DNA from: Zygnema cylindricum
Lineage: Eukaryota > Streptophyta > Zygnematophyceae > Zygnematales > Zygnemataceae
Direction of reading: 5' to 3'
DNA length: 45,411 bases
Assembly: GCA_037447655.1 (NCBI GenBank)
Contig: JBBHKE010003204.1
Location: forward strand, 88,600 to 134,010
The position numbers and the translations under genes are program-made. The notes beneath the pieces are model-generated. The model did no database searches. It saw nothing but the letters and a program-made list of their open reading frames with translations, and was not told the DNA's origin. This document shows positions 1-10,600 of the stretch, piece by piece; position 1 is the stretch's first letter, and every line of letters begins with the position of its first letter.

Positions 1-494
1 AAACAACATTACAGAAAATAAGATTACGATTCTCCAAGTATCCGGGAGAAGACATCGACCGTCCGATTACATTTTTGTCTTCATCTGCGAAGCAATCGCT
101 CCATCCGCCTCTGTATTGGTGAACCCACCTCGCGGAGAGAACCAGTCAATTCGCTACACTTGGATGATAGACACGGGCGACGATGAAAAATGAAAATTTT
201 CACATTTTTTTCCTGAAAATCAGCGAGTGAAGGAGATCTCTGAGGTACATTGACGTGGTACACTTGTGAAGTACACGTACGTATTACACAAGTACGGATT
301 TCTATACGAAAACGGTCGGTTTCCAAATCTTTGACGATTCTAGAGATTTGATCGTCAACCTACGTGGAGCCACTCTAATCAGAACACGTATGTAAAAACT
401 TATCTACAGACGTTACGCGATGTAACCGAGGCCTCTGTAATACAGAACTTTTGTTGTCCGTACTATTACAGTGACCTCCTGATGTAACCATACC
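1..494. other. No recognisable gene; flank outside the inverted duplication
   Basis: I see no exon or known element here. Open frames are short and lack family motifs. At about 480-494 the sequence reads (on the minus strand) TTA followed by GGGTATGGTTACATC, which resembles the tip of the Harbinger-like elements found at 26932 and 35345. This may be where such an element meets the outer end of the inverted duplication. The matching second tip was not found. Confidence 0.4.
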
Positions 495-548
495 CTAAGA
501 CTTAACCGTACACGCATTTTGGAGAAACGAAATGTGCGTTGAAAAGTA

Positions 549-750
549 CACCGAGAATCGCTATTTGTGTTAATGGAGTTTTTGCCACTTAAAAGCATTA
601 TTTCCCCGTACACACATATCGGATTTTGGATCTGATGGTTGCGATTGAAAGATGTGATCCTCAACTTCCAATTGGCAGTCTCAATTTGAAAATCGGACAA
701 GTGTGTACGGAGAAAGGACTGTGGCGAAAAAATTACTAACACTAAGTGCA
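549..750. mobile_element. TA-target MITE (CACCGNGAATCG family) in left arm
   Basis: The element starts after TA with CACCGAGAATCG. It has the family interior (TTGCCACTTAAAA, CCGTACACACAT, a GATCTGATGGTTGCGATTG block) and ends near a diverged partner tip. The right arm of the inverted duplication reads straight through this site (around 15625-15640, CCTTGGTACTTTTC), so that arm gives an empty site at a TA dinucleotide. The insertion is therefore younger than the duplication. The family interior matches the copies at 17399 and 25956. No coding capacity is seen. Confidence 0.75.
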
Positions 751-922
751 CCAAGGATTACGCACGAAACAACTTACATACATAATTACATACTGAACCG
801 CCCTTCAAGCTAAACAACAAATTTGACGCGACTACGGCCGATTTGTCGATTGCACATTGTACGGTAACATCATGCAATAATTAACACCTCGATATTAGAT
901 AGAGGAATAATTCAACCCCAGA

Positions 923-1671
923 CAGAGGTCGCAAAAGTCAAAAAATTTCATACCCGAAACCGACCGTTTTTTTTTTTCAAAATCTGAGTAACCGACGCCC
1001 GACCGAGTTTTGTCACGCTCCAAAATTGTTAGCCGTTAACCGACCGTCGTTTACGAAAACAAAAAATTAACTGAGCCTTGATTTTTTGAGACTAACCGTG
1101 CCCGCCCGTAACCGAAAAAGTACAAAATTAATCAATGTACGACGGAATAAGCCAATAATTACGATATGTCGCGTTCCCCAAGATTTGCGAAATGAATAGT
1201 GGTACTACTGTGTCAGATTTGCGACGCTTTGTCGCGTTGCCTAAGATTTGCGAAGTAAATATCGTACTACCGTGTCAGATTTGAGACGCTTTGTCGCGTT
1301 CTCTAAGATTTTCGAAATGAATAGTGTACTTCCGTGTCAGATTTGCGGCGCTTTGTCGCCTTCCCTTTGATTTGCGAAATAAATAGCTTACTACAGTACC
1401 GTGTCAGATTTGCGACGCTAATCATGTGTCACGTACTTCCACGATACTATAAGTACAAAGAACAATAATGTTGGAAAAAAAAAGTACAAAATTTTCATTT
1501 TTTTTGGTTTTTTTGTTTGACCGACCGTAACTGACCGTTTTTTTTTCCTGATGAGTCAACCGACCGTAACCGCCCGACCCCCAAAATTTGGCAACCGAAT
1601 CCGTTCCGGATCCGGCGCGGGCGGCCGGTTAACGGTCGGTCACGGTTTCGGTTGACCGTTTGCGACCTCTG
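923..1671. mobile_element. Non-autonomous hAT-like element, 749 bp
   Basis: The tips are CAGAGGTCGCAAA and its inverted form TTTGCGACCTCTG. They are flanked by a perfect 8-bp target duplication ACCCCAGA at 915-922 and 1672-1679. An 8-bp duplication and CAGNG-type tips fit the hAT superfamily. Subterminal regions are crowded with CCGACCG and its complement on both sides, a typical layout for transposase binding sites. The right arm of the inverted duplication has no element at the equivalent site (around 15472). No transposase frame is present, so mobility would need a source elsewhere. Confidence 0.85.
1167..1419. repeat. Minisatellite, about four 62-63 bp units, inside the hAT-like element
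   Basis: Units start near 1167, 1230, 1292 and 1354, each with TGTCGCGTTNCCTAAGATTT and a downstream GTGTCAGATTTGCGACGC. Point differences are scattered among units. The array sits in the middle of the hAT-like element, between the CCGACCG-rich ends. Confidence 0.85.
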
Positions 1672-1944
1672 ACCCCAGAACAACCTCCGATGTTGAGTAG
1701 CTTGGCCACCTTCGACGAAATGACACCGATATGCAAGCAAAACCACCAATATGACCAAAAAAAAAAAAAAAGTACAACTAGGGATCGATTTCGGAGTGAA
1801 GGGTCAAATGCACAACAAGTTGAATGCACTCTCACTCAAACTTAAGCATCCTTTCCATCACCATAAAAGAACTAAAGCAATCCGGCAAAAGTCCATATTA
1901 CTCCACACAATAATAATTGTTACACTCTCTTACTTAATGTTTTT

Positions 1945-2690
1945 TTTTGTCTTTTTGCATCCAGTTCGTCTGTTTTTTTTGGGCAGTGGTCTAAAGAATT
2001 CAATCTCATTTCACGGCAACCGGCCAGGAGAGGAACCATGAACAGCACAACGCCTCAGACTGTACGTTTGAAACACAAAGACATGCCACGTCACAAGCAA
2101 TCTCTATACAAATTATGGAGCTTTGGTTGTCTGTCTGAAAACTTTTAAATAGGTTGTCTCTGTCCGTCTGCAGACCTGAGCAACGTGTCCCTTGGGCGAA
2201 CCTCGCTTTTAGGCTGATGGAATATTACCCTATTTCGTACTCATCCAGATTTGACATTCCATGTGCAAATTTTGGTCTGTTGGATTAGTCGAATTTAACA
2301 GTCACATATGTAGACATTTTAGACCTCAAAAGAACTGTAACAACCTGCATGCCACCGCCCTCTCGCCCTTCTTCCTTCCCCCACCCTCTAATTCATTTCC
2401 ACTCGTCGACTCCTCCAACCCTGTCCAATCAGAACAAAGAATCATAGTTTCATTTCCACTTTTTTCCATTCTTCTCTGCTTACCAAGCATGCTTCGAAAA
2501 ATGTCTTCAAGAGCATCTCTTCAGTCAGAAAACGAAAATAGAAAGAAAAAAAGATAAGAAGAAGTAGAAGACTTCACCATGCCAGTCAAAGCCTGCTTTG
2601 ATAATAAATAAATGTTTAAGAAATAATCAACGGGCCCATTGTCTCCCGCTTTTTGCCCTTTTCTTTTCGGCATGTAATCAAACGGCTTGA
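1945..2690. other. Left-arm-only segment, no gene recognised
   Basis: The arms match on both sides of this stretch (1800-1930 and from about 2690 on), but the right arm has only about 115 unrelated bases (14885-15000) at this place. It is either an insertion here or a deletion in the other arm. A frame of 98 codons at 2261-2557 has no recognisable motif, and I do not call it a gene. Confidence 0.5.
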
Positions 2691-3887
2691 CCGTTACAGT
2701 ATTACTAAGCTAATTCCAATGTTAATGGTCTATTCTTTAAAGATTCCCAAATTCATTCATAAGATTTTTGACGAGACTTGCCATCACGAGTGCAGTGTAA
2801 AAAAAGCAGCAAAACAGTAAACTTTGCCATTCTCCTCCCTCAAACAGTATGTTAAAACACTACATAAACAGTATGTTAAATAGTATATACTGTACCAGGT
2901 CAATAAATAGTATACACTGGTTTGTATCCAATTTATTAAATAATGCCCACGGCAGAGCAACATAACCAGGTGTTTATGAAAGCTTGCCAAAAACGTCAAA
3001 ACAGAAAAGGTTCCCAAACCACAGGTGACAATAAACCAAAAACAGGAGAGAGGAGAAAGAATGGAAGTCTGACGACGAGAAAGAAGAATACTGACAAAAA
3101 AGCCAACAACAAGAGAGAGTAAGAGGGTCGAGTAGAATACAGTAAGCACACAAAAAAGAATTGAATGTGAACGATAAGGATGTTTCTTCCAGAGTCTTAT
3201 TTTCAAAGTCTTTCGTTCAAAGTCTTAGTTTCATCTTTTTCTTCCAAAATCCTCGGTCATACCGCTTTTGAATGAGAACCTAATATATCACAACATTCCA
3301 GCTGTCACAAACAATATCATCTTCCCTCGTCTGAGCTGGAGAGAACTAACTCGTACGTAGTGCGAAAAAAAGAAAAAAATCCCGATGATGTAAAAATCCC
3401 TCAAAAAAGTAAAAATCCCTATTTCTGTACTACTCCGGAAAGCCACAACTTTTCCGAGCTCCAATTCAATACCGAGCTCCTCCGAAAAGACAAGCTTTTT
3501 ACAAACAGACAAAATTAGACGTTTCCGAAAGGCTGTGAAGGCTCCCAAATCCGTAGGAACCACAGAATGATATATTGACCATCTGCTTTTCGCTCTCCTT
3601 ACCAACACCAACACCTGGTACTTTTCTACTAAAGAAACCTCTCTTTCGTCCTCTTCCTAATGTTGACATTGCTCACTGACTGACATTGTGTGCCTCGAAT
3701 TGGAAACAATAATTCAAAAAGATTTTATGTTCTTCTGAAATGACTAACATTGAGAAGTAAAACGAAAGGCCGCGATTCCAAATCAATTAAAGAAGAAAAA
3801 TGCCCACATCCAAATAAAAGGCGTCGCAATATAACCGATCGCATTATTATTTCACCTGACCGAGTTCAAAGTTGAATATCTTCGATC

Positions 3888-4237
3888 CTAACCCACGGCA
3901 TCTTGTGTCTCTGCATCTCCATCTTCTTCCTTTGCAAACATTTCCAAAAGATTTCTTTGACGGTCGCTGAGATGCCTGCGTTTTGACAAGGACCGGTTTA
4001 GCATTGATGTTTTCTCTCTCTCGCTTTCCCTCCCTTTCCTCCCTCCCTCCTTTTTGCGTTCCTCAGAAAGAAAAACAAAAACCGCAAAAAAAAAGAAGCA
4101 CACAAAAACAGACAAAAGAAGACATGAAAAAAGCCGCCTCCAACCCTAGATGTTAGATGATGAGACTTACTTAGGAATTTGCACCCGGAAATGGAAGTAC
4201 AGGTCACCTCTTCGGGAAGTGTCTCCGTACTTCACTC
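3888..4237 (-). pseudogene. Truncated inverted copy of DnaJ exons 15-16
   Basis: Minus-strand duplicate of the last two exons of the mitochondrial DnaJ gene. Exon 15' is 4171-4237 (67 nt) and matches the functional exon base for base. Exon 16' is 3888-3975 (88 nt) and differs at two positions, both silent: GAA for GAG, and stop TAG for TAA. The intervening intron (3976-4170) keeps the GT and AG ends but has about four substitutions and a small indel. Everything 5' of exon 15, including the J domain, the zinc finger and the start codon, is missing, so this cannot make a DnaJ by itself. It lies head to head with the functional gene, about 250 bp from its start codon. It could be silent, or could supply homologous or antisense RNA if transcribed. 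Confidence 0.9.
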
Positions 4238-4340
4238 CTGCTCAAACAGCAATGAAAAGAAGCAAAAACTCTAAATAGAATCGACTCGAAAACTTCGTTT
4301 TTTTACACCTTTAAAGATACAAAAATCAAGAACATAACAC

Positions 4341-4486
4341 ATAATACTCAAATCCATAAATATACTCAAATTCATAATAATACTCAAAAACATAATTCTC
4401 AAATACATAACAAATAATTATAATACTTTCAATTTCGGCTCTGCAAGTTTCGTTTCAGCAGCGCCTCGCCTCTGCGTTTCGCTGCT
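4341..4486 (+). promoter_or_regulatory. Compressed upstream region of the DnaJ gene with AT-rich tandem repeats
   Basis: Only about 146 bp lie between the end of the left duplication arm and the DnaJ start codon. The first 90 bp (about 4343-4432) are a degenerate 16-18 bp tandem repeat of the form AATACTCAAATNCATA, four to five copies. The rest is a GC-richer stretch that is probably 5' UTR. No convincing TATA box is seen apart from AT-rich repeat sequence. The core promoter must be here, or inside the left arm, or shared with divergent transcription to the left. Confidence 0.45.
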
Positions 4487-4640
4487 ATGGCGCGGATTGT
4501 TCGAGCGATTCCCGCCGTTGCATCTCGTCTTTCTTCCTTCTCCTTCGCACAGCAAGACGTTGCGGCGCAACGAGCCGCCAGGAGCTTCGCGGGGGACTTC
4601 CCTGCGAGTCCAAGTCATGTTAACAGGGGAGAACCAACAG
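4487..4640 (+). other. DnaJ exon 1: mitochondrial presequence
   Basis: The first 51 codons begin [18 protein letters not shown], with Arg at 3, 6 and 14 and many Ala and Ser, an amphipathic composition usual for matrix targeting. The exon is GC-rich compared with its AT-rich surroundings. The donor CAG|GTATTG at 4641 leaves phase 1, which joins exon 2 as a glycine codon. The ATG at 4487 is chosen because it gives the complete presequence. Another ATG at 4497 is in a different frame and does not fit the exon phases. Confidence 0.8.
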
Positions 4641-7600
4641 GTATTGGCCCGAAAGAGAAGGTGGTATATCGGGAAGGCATTGATTGAGGCTACGAGATTT
4701 TGGTTAGTTATTTATGTGAAGAGTTTTTCCGGGGACGGACAGGCTTAGGAGGAAGACTGCCTGATGGCGGTTCGTCAGCCGTCCATGGCTTGCCTCGGAG
4801 AAATAATTGGACGTCAAGACAGAGTGGATGTACGGTTCAATGGAATCGTCAGTTTCATGGCAGCGGTAGGCTACAAATCTAAGAAAAAACCTGTAGAAAA
4901 TTCATTTTTTTAAATGGAAGAGTGTTTCTGCAAATCTATGCAAAAAAAATTAAAATCTCTGCAAACTTGTGCAAATTTTTGCAAACCTCTGCGAATATCT
5001 GCAAATTCCTTGCTTGATTTAGTTATTTATAATCAAATTTAGCATATATTCTCGGCAGTATGGAAGCGAGAGCTCATATAACTTTGCTTCATTCCCGTGG
5101 CTTCGTGTGATGGTTCAGGAGTCCGGGAGAGTGCGGCAAAGGACTATTATGATACTTTGGGAGTAGGGCGTAACGCAAGCGCGTCGGAACTTAAGAAGGC
5201 GTTTTATGCTGTACGGTTTAAACTTCAGGGTTTAATGGAGATGAGAGCACTACGATACACTACACCGTGAATCGATATTAGAGGACAAAGATTATTAGCG
5301 TGATGTTTATATTAGTATCATTTGCCAAAATTCAGTTTGGAATGACATGGCAGGTTCTGAACCGTTTAAAGGATTAGCGCTAAGAAAAAAACGATCATAG
5401 TCATTGACACTATTGTAGCTTCAAGGGGTAAAATTTAGGGGCACTGTTTGTAGTGTCATTGAGGCTAATAACAATACTTGGTGTACACTGCCTATCATTG
5501 AATCAATTTGATTCGCGTGATTTTTTTTTTTTTATCCCCCAAAACCATAAGTCAGTGTTAATAACACAATTTAATTAATTGGTTCACGATGATCCACGTA
5601 CCAAAACATAAACTAGTGTAGCTAATTGTAATGAAGTATTGTGACGATGGGTGGTGTATTGCATACTATAGCTGCTCATAGTACACTACCACTGTTATGT
5701 GTCAATAACATTAATTCAGTCGCGACCCTTTTTCGGCTGAGAACTATAAAGTAGTGTTAGTAACTCTATTTGAGGGAATGGCCTTTAAATTGGCCATGTA
5801 ATGCCCTTAATCAGTATTATTGCTGATTTTGCCGCAATACTAATGATTCCTTTGCACTAACAGTGAAGGTCCTTCCTTTGTTTCGGAAAATTGTTTTCTG
5901 AAAGATTAGTTTGTTAATCAAAATAAGAATTCTGAAAGCATTTTGATTTAAGGGCTAAGGGATGGGGTTTTGAACAGCTTGCCCAGCAATACCACCCTGA
6001 CAAGAATAAGGATGACCCTGACGCGGAGAAAAAATTTCAAAGCATACAGGAGGCGTATGAGGTAAGAAAATAACAAGAAAATAACGTTGCCTTGTCTAAA
6101 TTGCCTCCTTCGGTTTCATTATTGTCAAGACCATCAGAAACCTTTGCATTGAATTACTATTTTTTTTTAGTTTTGATGAGTAAAGGAAGTATCAGAAAGG
6201 AAGCTTCACGTGCAATGAAAACTAAGGTCGAACATTGCTTGGCTGTAGACACGGAAATAATTTGCAAGCAGTATAGTATACCGTGTATTGGTATTAGCGT
6301 CAATGTTTTTTTGTCTCTTGAGTTATATTTTCTCCGTGCACCACTCATTGGATTATTAATCTGACGGTTGCGATGGAAAAGTATGGATCTCACCTTCCCG
6401 TTGGTGGACTCTAAACTGTAATCGGGCAAGTGTGCACGAAGAAAAGTTGATTAAAGTGGCTAAAAAACATTGAGGCCAATAACGATACTCATTGGATCCG
6501 TCTCTATTAGAGTTAATAACTCTAATTTTGAGTGCGCCTTTTTTAAACCTGTAATCTTAAATTAGTGTTAATGACATTTTCTGGTTAACTGGCCTTTTTC
6601 GGTGTAGTTAATGCTAAATTTGCTTTAAATTTAATAATTCAGTAATTTTACTGGCGATTTAAGGTATACTTTCCTCATCGATACATCTTTTAAAACGGCT
6701 TTTTGGCTTTTTGGAGTCAAGATTTTTTCCTTGTATGTTTGGAGTTCATGAAGCCTCTTGTCAAGGCGACCCTTTTGAGAGTCTGGTAATGTTTTTCCAA
6801 CATTCATAAGATAATTCCGATTGTGATTATGAGATGCAGCTCATTGTTCAGATGCATTCGTATGGAACTGCACTGGGATACACCTGAGAATAGAGGAGTA
6901 GCTGGAAAAATTATATGGTGTAGTCTCTACAATGGTGTTTTTACAATGACGGTCTTAGTCATTCATTATGAATAAGTAATTTATGAGGCCTATTTATCAA
7001 CAAGCATATGCATCTAATTAGCCAGGAAATCTGCCCTTGTGTTGGTGTTATTTCCCACAACACCTTGTGAGGCTTACTCTTAGCTTTGATTTCTCATCGT
7101 TTTGTCATGGAAAGAGAGAACTTTTTCCATGCCACGTATTCGACATAGTTGTCATATAAAATGTCAGATGGAGAAGAACATGACATGGTGTTAATTTAGT
7201 GCTCTTACTGTTAGCCGAGGTTTTTAGAATACCCAATTCATTAGTTGACTTGCCATGTACTGTCATGATTTTCTTCGTCTAATACAGATGTTTTATCGCC
7301 TCGTCTGTTTTGCCACCTGTGAAAGGATCTTGAATAGAACTCTATAAAAAATTTCTTCACTTTTGTAGAAATACCGCCAAAACACTGAATCGTGACTTAG
7401 GGCATACTTCATTCTCTTCCTTCAGCACTCAGGTTGATTCATTTGACCTTTTTTTAGTCTTCTTTCTCTAGGGGATCTTGTCTTTTGTCCTTCATGGTCG
7501 ACATGGCACCTGCAAACAGTGTCGAGAGAAATCGCCAATCATAAAAGTTTAAACTTTTTTTTGTTGTGTTTTGCACTCTATTTCGAGTCTACACAATATG

Positions 7601-10600
7601 CTCCAATCTTTAGTGTTATTTTCTTTTACCCATCTATCTGCAATTTTGTTTTTCTTGTTTTCATGCAACTTGAAGGACTCATTGAAGAGTCAAGAAGCTT
7701 CCTGCAATGGTTCATTTCTGCTCTTGTGCTCAACTTGATTGTCATTCTCAACTATTGTAGATTTTGAAACAAACTTGGTCTCTTAAGGACACTGGTTGTC
7801 CTATATTTGCACTATTTCTCTGGTTTCATTTGTCATCCTTTCAGACTATTTAAAATGTGACGTTTTTTTTGTCATATCTGATCTCTGTTGAGGATAAATT
7901 ATATTTGACATAGCTCGCATGGTTTTTTTCTCATAAATTTTATAGCGTACATAACATAATTCAGTTAAGATACGTCGCATTTTTGTTTTGGGGAAGCTGA
8001 GGATTATGATTCTATTCTCCAGTGTAGCAGTAGTTATTAAGCGATGGTGTTCATGTGGTTCTCAGAATGTTTTTCAACTCAAGTGTTGTAAAGCACAAGC
8101 TGAAGCTTGTAGGAGAGAGGGTTGTACAGGTGCTCAAGGACACCGAGAAACGTTCAGCGTATGATCAGGTTAGTTTTTTTTTCCTTGACCTCTCGCTAAC
8201 AACATGAGTTATTCATCAAAAAGAAAGTGAAAGGAAGGAAGAAGGAAAGGAAGAAAGTTAGAAAGAAAGGAATGAAAGAAAGGGGGAAGGCAAAAAAAAA
8301 AAACAAAAAAAAAGTACAAAAACAAAAACAAGAGTAGAAGCGAAATATAGAAAGAAAGAAATGTAACGAAGGCACCCTCTGTGGATGCTTACGTGTCGGT
8401 GACTGTTGGATAATTGAATTGTTGCAGTTGGGCCATGATGCATATGTGAATGCTGGAGCAGCAGGAGCAAACCCTGGACAAGCAGGTTTCGACCCATTCG
8501 CAGGTTTTGGAGGTTTTGGAATGGCTGGTGACATCTTTGGCACCAATGTTGATGAGGTGCAACTCTTATCTTCTTATCCCGGCATAATGGAAACCACACC
8601 ATGTATTGTTAGTATCCTACAGATAAATCAAGCACATGGCTGAAATTTCTTAGATTTGTAGATTTTGCACATTTTTCTTTTCAATTACTGCACTTATTGG
8701 CCAGTAATGCCAGTAAGACAAGCCAGAACAGCACTTGAACGAGCTATTTTCAGAAAACATACGTTAATAAGATTGAGGACGTTAGCTTGTCAGAACGAGA
8801 GTAAGAATCCAAAGCAGGATTATGATGCTCACACTGCCCATCGCTTTTAGTGTCAAGAAATCATTAGTGTAGGTATTAACTCAGAATGTTTCAAACCAGT
8901 TTATAGTAGGGAGATGTGGCGAAAAACAGGCACGCCGTTTGAAATTGAATTAGAATCAATAACAGTGATAAAAATGCCACACTTATAACTCCCATGTGAA
9001 ATTAGCATCAGGCACTGTTTCCTCGCTGGTGGATAACATGTTTTGTTCTTGTGGACATTTCAACGATGGAGCAGTTTTTACAAGGGGCATTTGGTGGTGG
9101 TTTTACCAGTCAATCCCCGAGATCTGGACCTGACTTGAAGGTACCGACTCAATCTGATTCTATTCATTTATATTCTTTAGCAGCAGGTTGTAAAGGTGTG
9201 ACGTCCTTATGGAAAATTACATACACGTGATTACTGGTGTTACTGGCCAGTAACTGCAGTGACCGTATGGAAAAGCGTACGGAATCGTACACTTTTCTGT
9301 ACAAATTACTGCGATTACTGACCTGTAACACCAGTACCCTCGTGTGTGTAACTACCCTTATTGTTTGATTGTAGGATAGTCTTACCATCATCATTGACTA
9401 TAGATGGTGTCAGGCTTTGACGTTTTTTATATGGTAGAGTTAAAGGTAATTTCTCAGGCATAGGCTAGGCAACTTAACGAAGTACAAGATTAAAGTAAAT
9501 ATTCAAAGAAATGCAATTAATGTGGATATTGGGTGTCCACGAGAAAGGAACTATATCTTGTTTACGGTGTAATGGTGTGCAGACCACTGTGGACTTAAAT
9601 TTCCAAGAGGCTTTGGACGGATGCGTGAAAACCATTAATTTTAGGGCTCCTACTCGATGCTCCAGTTGCAGTAAGTTCACAAACCTTTCTGGAAATGGGA
9701 CGAGTTTTGTTTAATAGGGTAATTATACACGTGCAATTACTGTTGTTACTGGCCAGTATTTGCTTATATGATACAGAAAAGTAACGATTATATGTTTCCT
9801 GTACGATAACTGCAATTACTGGCCAGTAATGCCAGTAATTGTGTACGTCCAATTACCCTGCAATTAGTGTTGTCATCTGCCAGTTAAACGTTTAAACGTT
9901 TCAGTGAGTACCGTTTAAATCCAACACTTCTATGTGGAAAGTTTTTGTAGCTGTCATCACTATGCTTTGTCTTAGTTCAGTGGCTAAGTGTTGTTGATGC
10001 CCTTAACTTTTTTTAATACTCAACTCCTATGTTCAGTGGAGAACTGTAATGGTATCTTCATTTTGTTTTATTTTACTTTGTTTTTATGTTCAGATGGATC
10101 TGGAATCCCGAAGGGGACTCAGCCCCAGCCATGCCGGACTTGTCAGGGGTCAGGCCGGGTGAGACATCAGACTTCTTCATTTTAATTTCACCTTTAACTT
10201 GAATTTTTCACCTTTTATTTGAATATTTCATCTTTAATTCGACTATTTCACCTTTTTCTTTTATTATTTCAGCTGAAGGACTTCCACTAATGAACAGACA
10301 GGCGGAACATTTGACTTACTGATGATAACAGGCCATTCTTTTACGCGAAGTTCGTTATTTAAATAATTAAAAGTTGAGGGCAACATTTTTTTGCTGAAAG
10401 AAATCGTTGGGGACCTTTGGAGGCGATCGGAAATATCACCGCAGCTAAAATTCATTTCAACTAACAAACGTTTCTGATTGGGCCTGGGATGGTGGGCCAG
10501 AGAAGAATGAGCAAACATAATTTTGTGATGGAAATGATGTGTAACGATTGTGGAGGATCCGGTTCCTTTGTCAAGGTTTACAACTCCCTTCAGTTTCACA

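Larger units (their letters stand above)
495..4340 (-). repeat. Left arm of inverted duplication of the DnaJ 3' region
   Basis: Read on the minus strand, this segment follows 13245-15672 from inside intron 14 of the DnaJ gene, through exons 15 and 16, to about 2 kb downstream. Matching blocks seen by eye include 4171-4237 with 13346-13412, 3888-3975 with 13605-13692, 2690-3300 with 14290-14880, 1800-1930 with 15005-15125, and 500-545 plus 750-900 with 15480-15670. By-eye identity is roughly 93-98 percent in aligned blocks and highest in the exons. The arm is longer than its partner because it carries a 749 bp hAT-like element, a TA-target MITE and about 700 bp at 1945-2690 that the other arm lacks. 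Confidence 0.9.

Noticed and set aside
2784-3206. 140-codon hydrophobic frame on the minus strand, with a counterpart at 14382-14618
   Set aside because: It looked like a membrane protein repeated in both arms, but the frames are broken differently in the two copies and the DNA similarity is explained by the inverted duplication.
4418-4618. Minus-strand frame across DnaJ exon 1
   Set aside because: Antisense shadow of the GC-rich presequence exon.
9511-9714. Single exon running from 9511 through the CTD1 sequence
   Set aside because: The frame is open upstream, but the GTGTGCAG acceptor at 9582 gives correct phase with exon 6 and matches the family start of the domain; 9511-9582 has no family match.
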